DNA from: Populus alba
Taxonomy: Eukaryota > Streptophyta > Magnoliopsida > Malpighiales > Salicaceae
Length of the DNA: 64,000 nucleotides
Assembly: GCF_005239225.2 (NCBI RefSeq)
Contig: NC_133294.1
Location: forward strand, 18,985,631-19,049,630
Direction: 5' to 3'
Shown: piece after piece, positions 1-12,559 of the stretch
Position numbering within the stretch: position 1 is the stretch's first letter
Layout: the number at the start of each line of letters is the position of its first letter
Notes under the pieces: generated by a model
The model's database searches: none
What the model was told of the DNA's origin: nothing
What the model saw: only the letters and a program-made list of their open reading frames with translations
Made by a program: the position numbers and the translations under genes

Positions 1-1398
1 AATACAATTCCTTTTACTTCGAGTGCTTTGTATCTCTCAATACTACCATTAAGTGCGTTTTAACCTTATAAACCCATCTTCCAACCAAGTTCATAGAGGA
101 GTGATAAGGCATAGTTTTAAGGCTCGTTGGACTTGGGGCTGGGTTGATAACAGGGCCTGATATGACTCGGCTGACCTACGGGTTGACTCGGCAAACTCGA
201 TCAAATTGCAACCCGTACTTTTTTTTTTTTTTTACTAAAATAGTCATTGTGATAAGATACTAAGGTTCACCTGCATGCAAAGCTTGGATTTCCTCTTTTT
301 ACATATTATTGGGGTGTAAATGTATAATGCATTCTATTATTACATTATTTTCTATATAAAATTTTTGAATAGATAACAAAGGTTGTGTGCGGTACGTGTA
401 GAATATTGGATAAGGTGAATGTATGTTTAGATGCATGGATTTTAAAATGAGCAATATGAGAGATAACAAGGCCTTTATCCATCTCTAACATGCAGTTGAT
501 TAGTACTAGTATAAAATTATGAGCATGTCATACTTGTAATGTCGGATGTCACATACTGATTAACACCTATATCGAGGAACCAAGTAATAGGAGTACTTCA
601 AAAAGAAGTATTAAAGGTCAAACTAGCATTAGCTTGCATATTATTGGTGGATAATTAGGAACATTGTATGTTTAAATGCCCAAAATTGTAATATAGTTGA
701 CATTTGATTGACTAAGAATTAGACCACTAACCAGAACCACTAAAATGATTATTTATTGCCTAAAATTTTTTTTCAAAAAAACTGACCAGAACTCGGAGCC
801 ATTACTATTAAGATTATGACTGGAGTTATAGCCATTACCTCCAAGATTGAAATGACCACAATTATTGTTTTTTCCATTTTTCACTCCATGAAAACAACAT
901 GGTGGCTAAAATTTTGATTATAAATGTTACCTGAAGGCCATGAATGACATTGTAAAGGGAGAGTTGAAGGAGGTTGGGATAATGTTAGCAACAATGGAGT
1001 TGTCAGGTCAGGTTGAAGAAAAGACTTGTGCAAAAACTCATTTGTGAGAAGATGGTTGTGAAGATCAGTGTATGAAAAAAAAGTTTTGCCTTAGTGAAGA
1101 TGGTTGTCACTAGGTTCTGCCCTAGATGTAACACTTCAGTAGACAAAAACGATAGAATAACACTTATGATCAATTGATTTTGTTGCTTTCATGACAAAAA
1201 AATAAAGGATTGAGAATAGACAAACCATATTAGTCACATGCAATATAAATAAAAAGACATGAGAAATAGCCATCAAGAATAGAGTACACTCTTTGGCCTA
1301 ACAAGTGAGGTTTCATTTGTATCATTTAGTATTAGAAATTGGTGTTTGATAGTTTTAAAAAGATTATTTGTTGAGTGTTTGATAAAGGAATAACAGCC

Positions 1399-1650
1399 TC
1401 ATGAAAAGAGATGGTTGCAGCCATGAAAGACATAGAGATAGTAGAGATGCATTGGTAATGACAGCATAGCAGAGGAATTAGTCACTGCAACAGATGAATG
1501 GAAACTACTAGAGAATGAATTTTCACTAGATGAAGGAACAACAATAAAAAAAGAAACATTAATAGGGGAAGGAGTCGTTGCAGCAGAAGAGGGAATCAGT
1601 GCAGCCATGTGAGAGTCCATTACAAAGTGGAATACCAAGTATGCTCTCAT
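1399..1650 (-). mobile_element. Possible start of a Copia-type internal region
   Basis: An 83-codon minus-strand open frame runs away from a primer-binding-site-like sequence (1643-1654). It contains MAALIPSSAATTPSP and Ser-rich text, the kind of low-complexity N-terminus seen before Copia gag. No conserved gag, protease or RT motif was seen, and the frame ends quickly, so this would be a remnant. Confidence 0.3.
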
Positions 1651-1865
1651 ACCAAGTTAGAAATAAAAGAGCAATATATTTTTATGAATAATAATGGTTG
1701 CTAAAGAGAACAACAACCATCCTTTGTGTGTGTATATATGTTTAGGGTTGTGTATAATAGTAATAATGGAATGGACTACATATGTTAATTAAACTATATA
1801 TACAGTAAGATAAGTCATCTTTTCCATAATACATTTTAATTTACAAAATAATAAGACTATTAACA
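1643..1865 (-). mobile_element. Probable Copia LTR with adjacent Met-tRNA primer-binding site
   Basis: The minus strand at 1654-1643 reads TGGTATGAGAGC, one mismatch from the initiator-Met-tRNA site TGGTATCAGAGC that follows plant Copia 5' LTRs. Next to it 1655-1865 could be the LTR in minus orientation, starting TGTTAATAG at 1865 and ending TTTCTAACT, where CTAACA is usual. The partner LTR is not seen to the left, so only a fragment is present. Confidence 0.4.
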
Positions 1866-3914
1866 TCAAGTTTTAGCAACTAAATGCTAATTTAGCAATA
1901 AATTGCGTATTTATAATTTTCTAATATCAATCTTTTTCATCTTTTTTTCCATTTTAATGTCAATAATGAATAATCCATTACTAATAAATTAGCAATTACA
2001 AATATGCTATGATATTTTATGTTACTGATTTTGTTGTTATTGTTTTTTCAGCAATGAATTTTAATTTTATTTCCAATAGATTAGATAGTTTCTAATATCC
2101 TTATTTTTTAATAGTGGAAACAAGAAATTTATTTCTCCTCCACCTTTTTTCGCCTTTCATCTACACCCTATCCAAACAAAACATAAAGAAAATATTGTTA
2201 ATTTTTATCTCATTTTCTTTCCCGACCTTTTTCTAAATATCTTTCCTCCTATATTTTGCACCCTAACCAAGACAGATTTAGGTTGATTGTGTTAGCAAAG
2301 TACAATGTCAATTTGTTTAGTTAAATTGACAACATGCAAAAGTTACTTTACTAGTAGAAGATAATATTGATTATTTAAAGAAATTTAATAACATCACCTT
2401 GAAAGCTTATAGCATCTAAAGCAAGTCAATCAAGACCTATAAATTATTTTGAATAAATAGAGTCAAGTTCTCTCTACAACAAGAGATTAATGCTTAGATT
2501 AGACAGTATTGGAAAATAAAAAAGAAAAAAAAAAGAAAAAGAAATAAAAAGTTGATAGAAGGGTTGTTGCTAGCTGTAAAAGGTTTATCATATTGATCTA
2601 TTATCTAAACATCCTCCTTCAAAACTATTTATACATGAATTTTTAGATCAAAATTGATGAGCAATTAATTATGATTACCACTAGATTTATTTCTTGTCAA
2701 TTTTTAACTGTTAATTATCCACCATAAAATTGATATTTTTGTCTAAAACCAAAATTTTTTCCTTTTGAAAAAATTGTTCAAGTAAAGAAGATTACTAATT
2801 AGAATGTTATTCATGAGATGAATGAAAACTTTTATTCGCTAAAAATTATTTTACAATTAACACAAACCAAGCATACGTGTATGGTTTAAGCTCAAAACCC
2901 ACATAGCTTAGGGCTTCTCCCTTCTAAGCTTTGGTTTCCTACAAGTTCCATTTTTAATTTCTAAACATTTTACTATATAAACTAACTTAAAAGGTTTGTA
3001 ATCTTCCAGCATATAGGATACAATATTTTTTTGTGTTTGTATTTAGCAAACCGAATGATTATTTGAGATCAATTTCTTATTCACCCACAAAAATAGTTCT
3101 AGACATTTTGATATTTGATATTAAAATATGTAATTACATTAAGAATATTTTCAACAAAGCTTAACCCTTAATATGAATGGATCTCATATTTAATTTGACC
3201 TTAAATGTGCCACTATTAACTATGTTTAAGAACTTTTCTTTTCAACAAATTGGTCTAAGCTTAGTTTAAGATATATGTGCATGCATAGTTATTGTAATGA
3301 AGAAATAAGCTATCTAATCTATACATATAACAAAAATGGAGTAGACAAGACTTATACAAGAGATTTGTATTGATACAATTTAGTTTTGTGCAATATTCAT
3401 TTATTTAGGAATGTTAATAACAGTGCTTATTAGGATAGCAATTGATAATTGACAACATCATTAGTATTGAAACAATAGAGGTTCTTTGAATTGCAAATTG
3501 GTAAAATGGAATGTGCAAGAAAAGTTGCACATAAGAGTTGGCATGTTTTTTTGATCAATAGCTACAATCAATTAAACAACATAAATGTTAGATGTCCATT
3601 TGATCTTCTAATATCGAGAAAATAAAAAAGTCAAGTTGTGAGGGGATTTGTGTGGTATATGCAATGAGCTACAAAAATGGATATTCTTGCTAAAGTTTAG
3701 AGTTAGCTAAAACTTGTTATAAAAAAACAAGTCTTGTAGTTGGAGAAATATTATAGCAAACATCTCAATTGAAGAAATATTACTGCATCCAAGATTTGAG
3801 TAAACTGACTCTTTTTTTTTCCTATGATAAAATGCATGATAATTTGACTTTAGGTAGTATATACTATATAGTTTCTGTTTGATAAGGTGGTAAGAATTAG
3901 GCCTAACCTATGTA

Positions 3915-4130
3915 GAGAGAATGTTTGGCACTATAATTGGAATATGTTTTTTAAAAAAAAATTTTAAAAAATTATTTATTTATTACTTCAAATTAATATA
4001 TTTTTAATGTTTTCAAATTATTTTAATGTTTCAATGTCAAAAATAATTTTTTAAAAAATAAAATTTTTTTTAATATATTTTAAAATGAAAAACATTTAAA
4101 AAAACAACAACTATATTCCCAAATAGGCTG
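3915..4130. repeat. MITE-like AT-rich unit (degraded)
   Basis: ATGTTTGGCACTATAATTGG begins it and CTATATTCCCAAATAGG ends it, with ATTAATATATTTTTAATG and ATTTTAATATATTTT-like interior blocks. The same family also appears in pieces at about 5100-5450, 5800-6000, 6580-6710, 43180-43375, 52070-52260 and 55165-55290. Confidence 0.45.
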
Positions 4131-7027
4131 ACTTGAGAGGGTAATTGTTATAGGACGAAGAATATTGCAATTCCAATAAAAAGGGGTGAAATGAGTTATG
4201 GATAAGCTCGAGGATTGACGATGGCAATCGGGTTGCTGGTTCTCTTAATTAATCTTGATGTAATTTGAATATTTTTCTCAAATGATATGAACCGAAAAAG
4301 CTAGCATAAAAGGAAGATAGAGTCTCAGAGAGATTACGAAAAGAGAATCAAGGTACAAAATTATTTTTCATTACCAATCATTGAAAAGGAGACACAACTA
4401 AAGTGATAACATGTCCTAAATGCTTCGTAGATGTGAAAGCCTGCAATCTTAAGTTTAAATTTATGTGAATAAATATTCATAAAAGAGGAAAAGTGAAGAG
4501 GACAAGGACTTGTTCATTTATAATTAGTCTATCCAATTCATAAGATAGCTAGACTTGGACCGTTTGGCAAATTAATTAATTAAGGACTTGTTCTTTTGTA
4601 TAATTAGTTAAATCTAGCACTTAATTTTATTTTGAAAATTAATATTTTAATAAACTTCTAATTGCCCATGTGTGTATTTTTAAACTCTCATAATCAATTA
4701 TTGAATTTTTTTTTGCATCAATTACATTATTGAATACTTTGCATTCGAATTCTATATCAAACATGATTCTCCGACATGATGTGTAGATAACGCGTCTCTC
4801 AGATTTTGCTTGTAGGAACAACCTCTTTAGCAAAATAATGTAAACGCTGAAATAATTAATTTCCCGTTCATATTCAATTTTCCCATAATATTCCAAGGTA
4901 TTAATTATTGACTCATCATATCTCTAATCATCAACGAATTGACATTTGTTATTGTTTCATTCCCTCTAGGTTAATGATGAGAAATGATGTTTAAGACCAA
5001 GGAAATTAAAATCTCATTTCTTATATTGAATATCCTAATCATCATCTATCTATGGGATGCCATCTCACCGTACTAAAAAGACAAAAAACAGCTATATTAA
5101 CAGCCTAAAAACAGTGTTTTTAGGAGTGAAATTTCGGTTATTTTTTTAAAATATTTTTTATTTAAAAATATGTTAAAATAATATATATTTTTTATTTTTT
5201 AAAAAAATATTTTTAATATCAACACATCAAAATAATATAAAACCACAAAAAAATATAATTTGAAACAAAAAAAAATATAAAAAATTGTAAAAATACATTG
5301 AAATACAAAAATAAACAAATTCTTAAACTATAGATGACTTAAAAAAATATCAGTTTAATATTTGGTTTTAGTATTTTTATTATTATTTTGATGTGATAAT
5401 ATTAAATAAATAAATTAAAAAATTTATTTTAATATATTTTTAAATAAAAAATATTTTTTTTATCGTAATATCTAATAACCCTGACACTAATAAATACATC
5501 AACACCCTCGTCGAACTTCCATTTCCTAATTGCAAAAAGTATGTGCATGATTGTCAATGTGGCAGGCATACATGTTTTTGGTGTTGTATATTCGTGTTTT
5601 TGGGTTGACAGAGGCGTACGCACGAAGGTACTTGTGCATGCCACCCTTAAATATTATAGATTTTTCTTCTTCCATAACTTAAAAGCAACCATTACTTCCA
5701 TCAAACTTATTTTATTTTCTATAACCGCAAACATATTAATTACAAATTTAGACTTTTGAGTACTTGTTCATTAATTCTCTTACACCATTTTTCAAAAAAT
5801 ATATCACAATTTAAAAATTAAAGTCATTGTAAATTTTTAATGATTTATTTTTGTATTTCAAATACGTTTTAAAAAAATTGAATTTTTTTATTTTTAAATT
5901 ATTAAATATTTTTATTTTCAAATCATTTTAATATACTGATTTCAAAAAATAATATCTTGTGTTTAATTTATATTATTTTCTAGCATATCTCCTAAAATAA
6001 AAGTCCTTTAAACTTGAAACTTGCACAGACCCAGAATATCTTGTGTTTAATTTTATTAAATAAATAGGGATGATCAGATTCGAATTCGTGATCAATTAGT
6101 CAATAAAATTTTAATATCATGTTAAAGAACTATCTCAACTTAATAACTTAAATTATTTAATAAAAATTTAAGATATAATTTATATTATTTTATAATAAAT
6201 ATCAAATAAGCTAGGTTTGCCCAAGATGAAGGTAGGCACAATTATGTTCGCATACAAATGTTGCGAAGAGTAGTGAAGAAGGCAGAGCTGGAGGAGAGGA
6301 CAATTTGTGAAGGACCCTCCTGTCTATGTAATATCATATCATCTCTATATGGAAGCAAAGAAACAGGACGCTAATTGACAGAGTCTCACAAAAAGATAAA
6401 TCTATATCCACACGTTGAAGTTAATGCTCACAAGCTTGACGCATAAGCTTAAGTGTAGCTTCTCTGGGAAGATATATAGCATTTTATATATTTACATTAT
6501 GACCATGTCTTGTTGTGTTATCCATCCATCACATGATGTCGGCTATTATCATTCACCCCATCAATCAATCGGTTCTATATTTAAAACCAATTATAATTAT
6601 TTTTTTAAAATTAGCACATTAAAATAATTTTAAAAAATAAAAAATAGATTAATTTAAAATAAAAAAATAAATTTTTTAAAAATATTTTTAAAACATAATC
6701 CCAAATGCGACACTACCGACACGGTCACCAATCACATCCTTATTTGTTTTTATGTATGATTTGCAAGTTGTTGACCATTGATAGACTTGGTTGTGAAGAA
6801 AACTATAACACTCTTGTTCAGAAAGACATCGACCAGTCAGAAATTAAAAACAAAACAATAATTTAGTTGAGTCGGTTTCCAGTTATTTACCAGGTTGATC
6901 GGCTGTTTTTTTCTTTTTCTTTACCATCACAGCTTTAAAGTCTTGGTCCAAGAAAAATCTAATTATAAATGAAATATTAGGTAGGTACAATAAAATATTT
7001 ATTTTCTTGGCTTTTGGATGGGAGTGA

Positions 7028-7245
7028 ATGAGCGTTTGGGATGAGTAGTTTTTATTTTTTAGTGTGTTTCAAAAGTGTATTTTATTTTAAAAAAATATTA
7101 AATTAATTTTTTTTAGTGTTTTTCATTATTTTGATGTGTTTTTATCTGAAATTAAAAAATAAATTTGAAAAAAAAAATATTCTATTACTTTTTAAAGTAA
7201 AAAACACTTTTAAAATATATATTGTACCGCAATACCAAACAGAAT
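7028..7245. mobile_element. MITE-like AT-rich unit with GTTTGG...CCAAAC ends
   Basis: Starts GCGTTTGGGAT and ends GCAATACCAAACAG. The interior has TTTTAAAAAAATATTAAATT, TTTTGATGTGTTTTTAT and GTAAAAAACACTTTTAAAA blocks that recur across the window. Terminal inverted repeats are short and imperfect. It is the clearest member of a family seen also at 11070-11280. Confidence 0.5.
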
Positions 7246-7968
7246 AACATGAATTCAACCTCATAATTATTTTCACCTCTTTATTAAAAAAAAAAAAAAC
7301 AGATGAAGATTACTACTTAATAAACTGATTAAATATCTAAATTAACCAGCCATAATTGTATGCAAGGATAAGAATTTGAACCATAAAATCATCTGAAACA
7401 CTATAAATGAAATTAAATTAAATTAAATTATATTATATTAAATAGATAAAGGATATAGATTAATTTATACATCAATTAACAAATGTGTAGTCCAAGTGAA
7501 GAAAAGAATTAGTAGATGATCGATGTAGAAATACAAAGTAGGTGTAACATATATATATACGGCGAGCTCACTGTTATTTTCATGCCTGTTTGCTCAAATT
7601 TTACAGTGTTATTTAAATGGCAGATTTTTACATAGCTTTAAGCAGACTCTAGGGTGACAGTAGAGCTAAGAACCTCCTCCTATATATTTCTTTCTCTCGA
7701 AGAGGTGAAATGTCCTTGAAATAGAATCGTGTTGATCAAATTCCCACTCAAAATAGCCCGCTTTCTCTTTAAGATTAGGTCTGTTATTATTTGACTTTCA
7801 AAAAACAGTTTATACAATATTATTATACTAAAGTAACCCTAATTTTCAGACATGCCCAAAGAGCAAAGAGATTAAGAAGACTGCATGTATTGTTTGATAC
7901 TAACGTACATACAATATCATACCCAAGCTTGATGTCCAAGCAACGCATTTTATTTCTAGAAATTCCAT

Positions 7969-8039
7969 TCTCTCTCTCTCTCTCTCTCTCTCTCTATTAA
8001 TTAGCCTTTATCAAATTCTCTCTCTCTCTCTCCCTCTCT
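7969..8039 (+). repeat. Two (CT)n tracts upstream of the NAC gene
   Basis: Pure CT runs at about 7969-7995 and 8016-8039 are separated by about 20 nt and lie 340-410 nt before the ATG of the NAC gene. CT/GA tracts are common in plant core promoters and 5' leaders, so these may lie in the leader or promoter, but no transcription start can be fixed from sequence alone. Confidence 0.7.
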
Positions 8040-8382
8040 GTCCAAGAATAGCTACTTGCAGGTATGATTTATTCAGTACTATACAAAAATAAATCAAAGA
8101 AAGCAAGAAAAGGTGTAGAAGAGTTAAATTATTTTGCCTAACATAGAACACGATTCAACAATTGGGCAATATTCGAGTAACAAGCTCAAAAAAGTGTATC
8201 CAGAGACAATTTTCTTTGATTTGGTTACTCTATATGATTTTCCTTTTCTTTTCTTTTAATGTCTTCATCTTGGTAGCATTATATTTCATTTTTATTTTAT
8301 TTTTTTTGGGATAAGCGAGCTTGAAGTCGAGACAACAGGGAAAATTCCTTTGTGGAATGAGAATAAGAGAAACACTATAGAG

Positions 8383-10247
8383 ATGACATGGTGCAGTAAT
8401 AATTCAGTATATGAAAGAGCGATTCAATTAGCCACAAGTAGCTCAAAAGAAGATGCTTTTGTCGAAGCAGAAACCAATGAAATTCGGAGGATAACATGCC
8501 CTTCTTGTGGCCATAATTTTGAGTTCCAAGATCAGGTATATAGTATATGCTGCTGCTTGGAACTTACTGTTGTCGCCTTGTAGTCATTTTTTTTTTTGTT
8601 TTTATCTTATTTTTTTATGGATAAATTATATATCTGTATCTATATATAGGGTGGTATAATTCATGATTTGCCGGGACTACCAGCAGGAGTGAAGTTTGAT
8701 CCAACTGACCAAGAAATACTTGTGCATTTAGAAGCAAAGGTGTTATCAGACAAGCGTAAACTCCATCCTCTAATTGATGAATTTATCCCATCAATAGAGG
8801 GGGAGAATGGAATTTGCTACACTCATCCTGAGAATCTACCAGGTGATTGCACTGGTTTTTTCCTTTTTTTCCCAGCAATAAGTATCTTGCTCTTTTTCTA
8901 GCTTTTGATTTGGGTTTTACATAACATCGACGCTTTATATGCTGTTATTGGTAGGGTTTTTGCACCAACAAACCTTGAAATAAAGGATTAGCTAGGGTGA
9001 TTAGATGGTTAATTAGATTGGTGTTTTAGTTTGAGTTCATAGCTCTTCTGGGCAGTAATTTTACTTTTGGACTTTTAAGGCTGATTTTTTTTTCTCTATT
9101 CTTTAATTTTTAGGTTTTGGGTTTCAAGCATTGCTTTCATATTGTGTACATGAGAAAGAGTAAAGGCACACATAGGAGTGTTCTTGATTGCCTCAATTAC
9201 TTAACCAACTCATTTATGTTACAGTTAAGTTGGCCATAAAAATTAATGTTCTGGTGGTAATTGCCTCTCTAATAGGTAAAAGAATCTTATTATATCTTAT
9301 CAATCTATGCTTAATTCGGATCCTAAACTTCTAATCAAGCTATTGATTAGCACGAACAATGATCAAGGCTATGTTAGGTTACATGGCAGCATTTTTTCAA
9401 CTCGGAAAACAAATGGGACATATTTCTTACGTTTAGTGTGCTCTTCCATTTCATGTCAAGTGATTAGGTTAGCTAGTAACCAATTTATCTGCCGTGTTTA
9501 AGCTGCAACATGACATTGTAAAGTCTCAAGGAAATAAAAACCCTATAATGTTTCGAATGGTATTTTACAAGTGTTAGCGGCCATTTTTATTTAAGCAAGT
9601 GCTTTACCCTTTTAGTGTTAGTTTATGATTACATGTCATCCGGTCATTCTTATCATGCAGGAGTGAGCAATGATGGCCAAATCCGCCACTTCTTTCATCG
9701 TCCGTCAAAGGCATACACAACTGGAACTAGAAAACGCAGAAAGGTGCACACTGATGAAGATGGAAGTGAAACCAGATGGCACAAAACAGGCAAGACTAGG
9801 CAAGTTTTTGCTGGTGGGACAGTCAAGGGATTCAAAAAAATTCTGGTGCTCTACACTAATTATGGTAGGCAAAGGAAACCTGAAAAGACAAACTGGGTCA
9901 TGCATCAATACCATCTTGGAGACAATGAAGAAGAGAAAGATGGAGAGTTAGTGGTTTCAAAGGTTTTCTATCAAACTCAGCCAAGACAATGTAGTTCAAG
10001 CATTAAGGATTCACTTGACAATAAATCGTCAAATCAAAGTGATCTTGTTGATAATCACCCTCTAGCCAAGAACAGTACAGATCTCCTTGAGTTCTATAAT
10101 TCATCTTATATTTCTTATGATCAGGGGAATTACAGCAGTGAAATCCCACCTCAATTTCTCCCTAATTTGGTTGTTCAAGGTGACGGGTCTCCCTTTACTA
10201 GATTAGCTGAGGAGACAAGCAAAGGAAAGCTTCAGAGAAGATGGTGA
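8383..10247 (+). CDS. SND3-like: NAC transcription factor, SND2/SND3 (ANAC073/ANAC010) clade
   Basis: Three exons, 8383-8535, 8650-8842 and 9661-10247, joined by GT/AG introns of 114 and 818 nt, give a 310-aa protein. The start is the ATG opening MTWCSNN, the form typical of this clade; the frame is open a little further upstream but without another ATG. Seen in sequence: a CPSCGHNF cysteine motif (residues 39-46), then [18 protein letters not shown] opening the NAC domain, HLEAKV and [15 protein letters not shown], then [42 protein letters not shown] and [12 protein letters not shown]. Family knowledge: SND2/SND3 proteins are nuclear activators below the NST/VND master switches and promote cellulose and hemicellulose genes in secondary walls. 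The [21 protein letters not shown] segment and the C-terminal SKGK tail resemble SND3 more than SND2. The C-terminal third is Ser/Asn-rich and variable, as expected for an activation region. No break is seen. Confidence 0.93.
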
Positions 10248-11069
10248 TGAGAGAAAGAGCATTTGGTAGAGCAGAAATGACAAAGACTCCTCCTTTGTGC
10301 ATGGTTGTTGCTGTTGGTGTGCTGTAACACTCATATAATTTATTAGATTGAGGTTTTAGTGAGAGAAAAAAGAAGAAAGGAGAATAAGGTGAATGGCTTC
10401 TTTAGTTAAAAAGATAATTAAGCCAAGATCGTAGGAAGGAAGCCTTTGCCATGAAGCTCTTTTTTAGTAGTTTTCAAGTGAGAGAACAATGGAGGTGGTG
10501 ATATCTTTATACCCGTACAAGGGTGAGGTTAATTACGTTATTGTAGAAAGTGTACAAAGAGAACTTTATTAATTAGCTTAGGAATTATTTAGGGGTTAGC
10601 TTGAGTTTCATCTATCATTGTTTACATATACTTTCTTTCATAAGCTTATGCTTAATGAATGTTAAGGATGAAAAATAGTTTTAGATTTTGGTTGTCCTCT
10701 TTTAAAAAAAATTATGATGTTTTGTTTTCCGATTGCACATTTAATTATCTTGTTCTAAAGGTGTGTGTTGGTAATTTTTTTAATCAAATGCACCTTTAGA
10801 TTTATTTAATAATGTTAGCTAGTTTATTTTGTTCATCATGTGTTTTTTAGGTCCGAGAATTGTTCATCATGTGTATTTTAGGTCTGGAAATGTGATAACT
10901 TCTGTTTTTAAATATTTTTTAAAAGTACATTTGTTTTAAAAAAATATCAAATTGATTTTTTTTAGTGTTTTTAAATGATTTTGTTGTGTTGATATTTAAA
11001 AAAATCTGAAAAAATTATTTTGATTTATCTTTAAATGAAAAGAACTTTTGAAAAGCACTATGCAGTAAT

Positions 11070-11285
11070 GTTTGGCATTATGGTACTTGTTGTATTTTAA
11101 AGTGTTTTTCACTTGGAGATGAATAAAAAATATATATATTTTTTATTTCTAAAAACTATTTTCAACATTAACATATTAAAACGATCTTAGAAACACTTTA
11201 ATTTGAAAAAATATATATATTTTTTTAAAAATAACAGTGCCACCGCAAAAACAAATACACCTTGCATCACAATACCAAACAGGCA
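11070..11285. mobile_element. MITE-like AT-rich unit with GTTTGG...CCAAAC ends
   Basis: Begins TGTTTGGCATTATGGTAC and ends CATCACAATACCAAACAGGC, an imperfect terminal inverted repeat of about 14 nt. The interior (AAAGTGTTTTTCACTTGGAG, AACATATTAAAACGATCTTA) matches the consensus of the other units. A partial unit in the same style abuts it at 10900-11065. Confidence 0.55.
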
Positions 11286-11984
11286 CTTAATGTGTTTGAG
11301 ATTATGATAGTTTTTGTATTTGTGGTTTGAAAAGGTAGGTTTAAAAAAAAGTTATAAATTGTAGCTTTTTCGTAACCAAGATTTTAAGAGATAGTTTCAA
11401 TAAAATCCATATAAAATAAATACAATGTATGTTAATTAATCATACAGTTTCAAAATTATACAATTTTAACCACACATCATTACAAAACCGAACAAACCCT
11501 TAATTAACAAGGGATTTTAGTGGAAGAAAATTTGGTGTCTTAGTATATGATTATTTGACTAAGTTTTACAAGTCAGTGCCATCATTAATTTTTTTTCCCC
11601 TTCTTGTATGCCCTTTTTTGGTCATTTACTGTTTGATTGTCTACCAGTCACGTAAATTACATAGATTTTTCAATGAGCTAATTAATGGTTCAAGCATGAA
11701 ATATTACAATGGAGTTTGTGTAGATTTTACCTTATTGGTCGCTAATCATCTGTTGGCATTGTTGTGGAGAAATTGTGTTGCCTCTATATATAGTTAGGTG
11801 CATTTCCGTAGTACAAAATGTAGAAACCTTTTGGGACCGAAAGCACTATCTTAGTTCCGGTCGAACGCCACCCTAAAATGGTCAAATTAATCCGATTTCC
11901 GCTGATCCAATATCGGAGATAATGACTTATAATTGGGTGCGCACCACCAGTAGTCAGTCACCGGAAGTTCGGTCTGTTTTTTTT

Positions 11985-12275
11985 TTTTTGAAAGATGTGT
12001 ATATTATATAAGCGTCAAAGTCTGACGGGAATTAAATATGGCATAAAGTCATATGAAGGATAAAGCGCAACTTAAGATAAACCAAAGCAAAGAAAACCAT
12101 ACAAAATCCAAAATGAGCTGAAACTAAACATTCCTCAACAAAACAAAACAGAAAATACTCAAAGACATAATGGGAGAAGAAATAATGAACGGCATAAAAG
12201 TTAGCTGCTTGGCTAGAAATGTATTTGCCTAAAAATCCCCAAACCGAAGGACTTGCTCTCACATTATAGTCTTAT
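11985..12275 (-). mobile_element. Possible retroposon 3' end with poly(A)
   Basis: A poly(T) run at about 11977-11990 is followed by about 280 nt of less AT-biased sequence with a 76-codon minus-strand frame. A poly(A) tail on the minus strand suggests a truncated retroposon. No RT or RNase H motif and no target duplication were seen, so this is tentative. Confidence 0.25.
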
Positions 12276-12463
12276 TTATCTAATGAAACTACCAACAAAA
12301 GGAGAAGTTTTAATAGAAAAGAAGAACCGAGCAAGCAAAACAAGAAAATTTATATTTAGATAATGTGAAGAGAATCTTCTCTATGAAAAAAATACAGAAC
12401 TAAAAATATACTTAATTTTTCTTTTGTTCAACATGACCTCCGGTGACTCTTCTTAGTAATCTA

Positions 12464-12494
12464 CTAGTCGGATGCCCACGCTACGCGATGGGTT
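12464..12494 (-). mobile_element. Helitron-type 3' end (minus orientation)
   Basis: On the minus strand the stem CCCATCGC/GCGTGGG (12475-12492, one bulged base, 3-nt loop) is followed after 7 nt by CTAG at 12467-12464 and then T. A GC-rich hairpin a few bases before CTRR|T is the Helitron signature. The body would extend to higher coordinates, but no 5' TC terminus or Rep/helicase sequence was found. Confidence 0.5.
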
Positions 12495-12559
12495 CACTTT
12501 TTATTTTTATAAAAATTACTGTAAAAATTTATAATATAAAAAAAAAATATTTTTTTTTA

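Larger units (their letters stand above)
1..7540. other. Gene-free, AT-rich region with repeat debris
   Basis: No exon with plant-protein similarity was found. The region holds GGGTTGACTCGG-type repeat text at 120-225, the Copia-like fragment at 1.4-1.9 kb, MITE-like pieces from 3.9 to 7.3 kb, and short AT tracts. The open frames of 70-85 codons in it have no coding character. Confidence 0.6.

Noticed and set aside
9670..9951. Alternative frames over exon 3 of the SND3-like gene, both strands
   Set aside because: The NAC domain is unambiguous in the frame used; these are shadows.
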